DNA from: Xanthomonas hydrangeae
Lineage (GTDB): Bacteria > Pseudomonadota > Gammaproteobacteria > Xanthomonadales > Xanthomonadaceae
Direction of reading: 5' to 3'
DNA: 64,000 nucleotides
Assembly (NCBI GenBank): GCA_905142475.1
Contig: LR990730.1
Coordinates: 5,241,501-5,305,500 of the forward strand
Positions 62,266 to 64,000 of the stretch are shown one piece after another (positions within the stretch are counted from its first letter, which is position 1; every line of letters begins with the position of its first letter). The notes beneath the pieces were generated by a model that worked only from the letters and a program-made list of their open reading frames with translations, was not told the DNA's origin and did no database searches. Position numbers and translations under genes: made by a program.

Positions 62266-63321
62266 ATGACCCAGCTTCGCCCCCTTTCCCTGTTGGCCTG
62301 CCTGCTGCTTGGCGCCTGTGCCAGCCATGCTCCAAAGCCCACACCGCCTGCAGCCGCTGCAGCGCCCGCACCGGATACAACGCCGGCGCCGGCACGCGAC
62401 GATGCCGGTGTGACCGCGCAGCCGGCCGCCGCCGGTTTTGCCGCACCCGACGCCCTGCCGGCCACCGCGGCGGCGCCTGCCGAGCAGACCAGCGCCGGTC
62501 CCGGTGCCGGCACGGCCGGTGCCCCCACCTCGGCCGAGGACGACTTCGCTGCGCTCTACGGCCCCACCACTCCGCAGGCCGGCGCCAACGGTGCACCGGC
62601 ACAGCCCGGTGACGCGCCGTCCTACGATCCGTGGGAGCGCTACAACCGCGGCATGCACCGCTTCAACCTGGCGGTGGACCGCGGCGTGGCGCGTCCGTTG
62701 GCCACCGGCTACACCAAGGTCGTGCCGCGTCCGGCCCGCCTGGGTGTGACCAACTTCTTCGACAATCTCGGCACGCCGCTGACCATGGTCAATCAGCTGC
62801 TGCAGGGCCACCCGGTGTATGCGGTGCAGTCGCTGGGCCGCTTCGTGATGAATTCCACGCTGGGCGTGGCCGGTCTGTTCGACCCGGCCTCCGCGGCCGG
62901 CATTCCGCGCCGCAGCGAAGACTTCGGCCAGACCCTGGGTGTATGGGGCTGGCGCAATTCGCGCTACTTCGAGTTGCCGCTGTTCGGCCCGCGCACCGTG
63001 CGCGATACCTTCGGCCTGGGCGGCGACATTCCGCTGTCGCCGTTGCGCCAGGTCGACGACAGTGGTGCGCGCTTCGCCCTGCAGGGTTTGCAGCTGGTGG
63101 ATACGCGCTCGCAGCTGATGTCGCTGGACTCGCTGCGCGACCAAGCACCGGACGAGTACGCCTTGACCCGCGATGCCTGGATGCAACGCCGCAACTACCA
63201 GATCGTGCGCGATCTGCGCAGCCATCGCGAAAAGAACACCGAGCTGCCCGACTATCTGCGCGAAGACAAGGACAGCACGGTGCCGGTGGATGCGATGCCG
63301 ATCCCGCAGTGGATTCGTTGA
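62266..63321 (+). CDS. mlaA: Mla outer-membrane lipoprotein (VacJ)
   Basis: 351 residues. Lipobox LLLGAC (Cys near 17), then an Ala/Pro-rich linker of about 100 residues longer than in E. coli, followed by the MlaA core: YDPWERYNRGMHRFNLAVDR, NFFDNLGTPLTMVNQLLQG, RFVMNSTLGVAGLFDPAS, FGQTLGVWG. Removes misplaced phospholipids from the outer leaflet. Last gene of the operon, followed by a strong terminator. Confidence 0.95.
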   Translation: MTQLRPLSLLACLLLGACASHAPKPTPPAAAAAPAPDTTPAPARDDAGVTAQPAAAGFAAPDALPATAAAPAEQTSAGPGAGTAGAPTSAEDDFAALYGPTTPQAGANGAPAQPGDAPSYDPWERYNRGMHRFNLAVDRGVARPLATGYTKVVPRPARLGVTNFFDNLGTPLTMVNQLLQGHPVYAVQSLGRFVMNSTLGVAGLFDPASAAGIPRRSEDFGQTLGVWGWRNSRYFELPLFGPRTVRDTFGLGGDIPLSPLRQVDDSGARFALQGLQLVDTRSQLMSLDSLRDQAPDEYALTRDAWMQRRNYQIVRDLRSHREKNTELPDYLREDKDSTVPVDAMPIPQWIR

Positions 63322-63352
63322 TCGGTTGAGCTTGCGCCTTGCAATAAATACG

Positions 63353-63382
63353 AAAGCCCGGGAGCGATCCCGGGCTTTTTTG
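63353..63382 (+). terminator. Rho-independent terminator of the mla operon
   Basis: AAAGCCCGGGA-GCGA-TCCCGGGCTTT followed by a T-run and TGTTTTT. Perfect stem; the clearest terminator in the window. Confidence 0.92.
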
Positions 63383-63481
63383 TTTTTCACAACAACCATG
63401 TGACGTAGGTACCGAAGACATGGGTGGCGCATACGCTTACCACAGGTGATCCAAATCAAATCACCGGATTGCATTGCACCG

Positions 63482-63901
63482 TCACTTGGCGGAACGCAAC
63501 TCGGGTTCGGGCCTGATCGCGGGCGTGCGGTCGATATAGGTCAGATAATGTTTCCATAAATCATGCGATCGCTGATCGTTGAGTTCGACCAGACAGCTTG
63601 CTGCTTTTGCCTGCCCAACCGTGGCAATGCCCCACTGCCTGCGTACGTTGTCGCATTGGAGCTCTCTGTAACTCGTCCAAGCCGTTTGTGCGTTGTCGAA
63701 CGCCTCGGCAGGAATATTCAACTCAGTAATCGCTCTTTCGCGTGCGGCAGCCAGATAGTCATTCAGACGGTGCTGCGATAGGCCGACTTCGTCATTCCAG
63801 CATGCGTTGCTTTCGGCTGTTGTGGCTGGGTTGAAGCATCGGGGTGCTGCCTGCAATGCCGGGCAGCTGAGGAGCGTCAGGATGAGAAGGATGTAACGCA
63901 T
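63482..63901 (-). CDS. LprI-like secreted protein (DUF1311)
   Basis: 139 residues from ATG 63901. Signal peptide YILLILTLLSCPALQAA. The mature part has the DUF1311/LprI pattern: CFNPATTAESNACWNDE, LNDYLAAARERA, AWTSYRELQCDNVRRQWG, ASCLVELNDQRSHDL, with four Cys for two disulphides. Some members inhibit lysozyme; the role here is unknown. Confidence 0.82.
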   Translation of the reverse strand: MRYILLILTLLSCPALQAAPRCFNPATTAESNACWNDEVGLSQHRLNDYLAAARERAITELNIPAEAFDNAQTAWTSYRELQCDNVRRQWGIATVGQAKAASCLVELNDQRSHDLWKHYLTYIDRTPAIRPEPELRSAK

Positions 63902-63968
63902 CGACATAGGCAACTGGAGTCTGTTCTAGCGCGATGACTGGGCTTGCTTGCTGCATCTGTGTTCCGCC

Positions 63969-64000
63969 GTACCCTCACCCCAACCCCTCTCCCGGGGGGA
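63969..64000. repeat. Dispersed hairpin repeat, cut by the window edge
   Basis: GTACCCTCACCCCAACCCCT, then CTCCCGGGGGGA. Same family as the copies at 42978 and 14772. Confidence 0.75.

Overview
The window is a GC-rich gammaproteobacterial chromosome segment, almost certainly Xanthomonas. The gene content fits (TonB-dependent receptor with a Fur box, KgtP-type transporter, MlaFEDCBA lipid-transport operon, recCBD order), as do two short repeat families typical of the genus: a hairpin built on GTACCCTCACCC...CTCTCCCGGGGGAGAG, and a REP-like element built on GTAGGAGCGGC...GCCGCGA. Most genes have strongly GC-biased third positions. Two stretches, about 29.0-33.2 kb and 34.1-36.9 kb, are clearly AT-richer and look acquired.

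Layout. 0-1.6 kb: N-terminal part of a Fur-controlled TonB-dependent siderophore receptor. 1.7-9.0 kb: folE-jetA-jetB-jetC on the minus strand, a Wadjet/MksBEF-type SMC system. JetC carries a histone-H1-like Lys/Ala/Pro tail of about 230 residues, and no JetD (MksG) nuclease is adjacent. 9.1-14.8 kb: a MarR regulator with two inverted-repeat operators, followed by a DUF1656/membrane-fusion/outer-membrane/FUSC aromatic-compound efflux operon. 15-28 kb: ordinary chromosomal genes (kgtP-like symporter, LysR/SDR pair, cardiolipin synthase, an antitoxin next to a toxin fused to a membrane protein, a secreted esterase with a frameshift near its signal peptide, several small hypotheticals).

28-40.4 kb is the accessory, defence-rich part. 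An RluA-type pseudouridine synthase borders a type II CBASS locus: DncV-like CD-NTase, Cap2 E1/E2 ligase, Cap3 JAMM protease, a divergent Cap15-like 2TM effector and a possible 37-residue membrane peptide. Next come two near-identical lipoprotein genes inside direct repeats of about 585 bp. These bracket an IS3 remnant and an AT-rich operon encoding a frameshifted phospholipase-A2-like protein, a membrane-anchored partner and a Fic protein. ParD/ParE-like and HigB/HigA toxin-antitoxin pairs and a RhuM-family gene follow.

40.5-50.4 kb: recC-recB-recD on the minus strand; recB and recD contain genus-specific repeats translated in frame. 50.8-59.0 kb: a large Calx-beta/Ig-like autotransporter adhesin, divergent from three tail-collar proteins, a GNAT acetyltransferase and a small DUF6916-like gene, a recurring-looking surface module of unknown function. 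59.2-63.3 kb: mlaFEDCBA, ending in a strong terminator, then an LprI-like secreted protein and another repeat at the window edge. I saw no tRNA, rRNA or CRISPR array.
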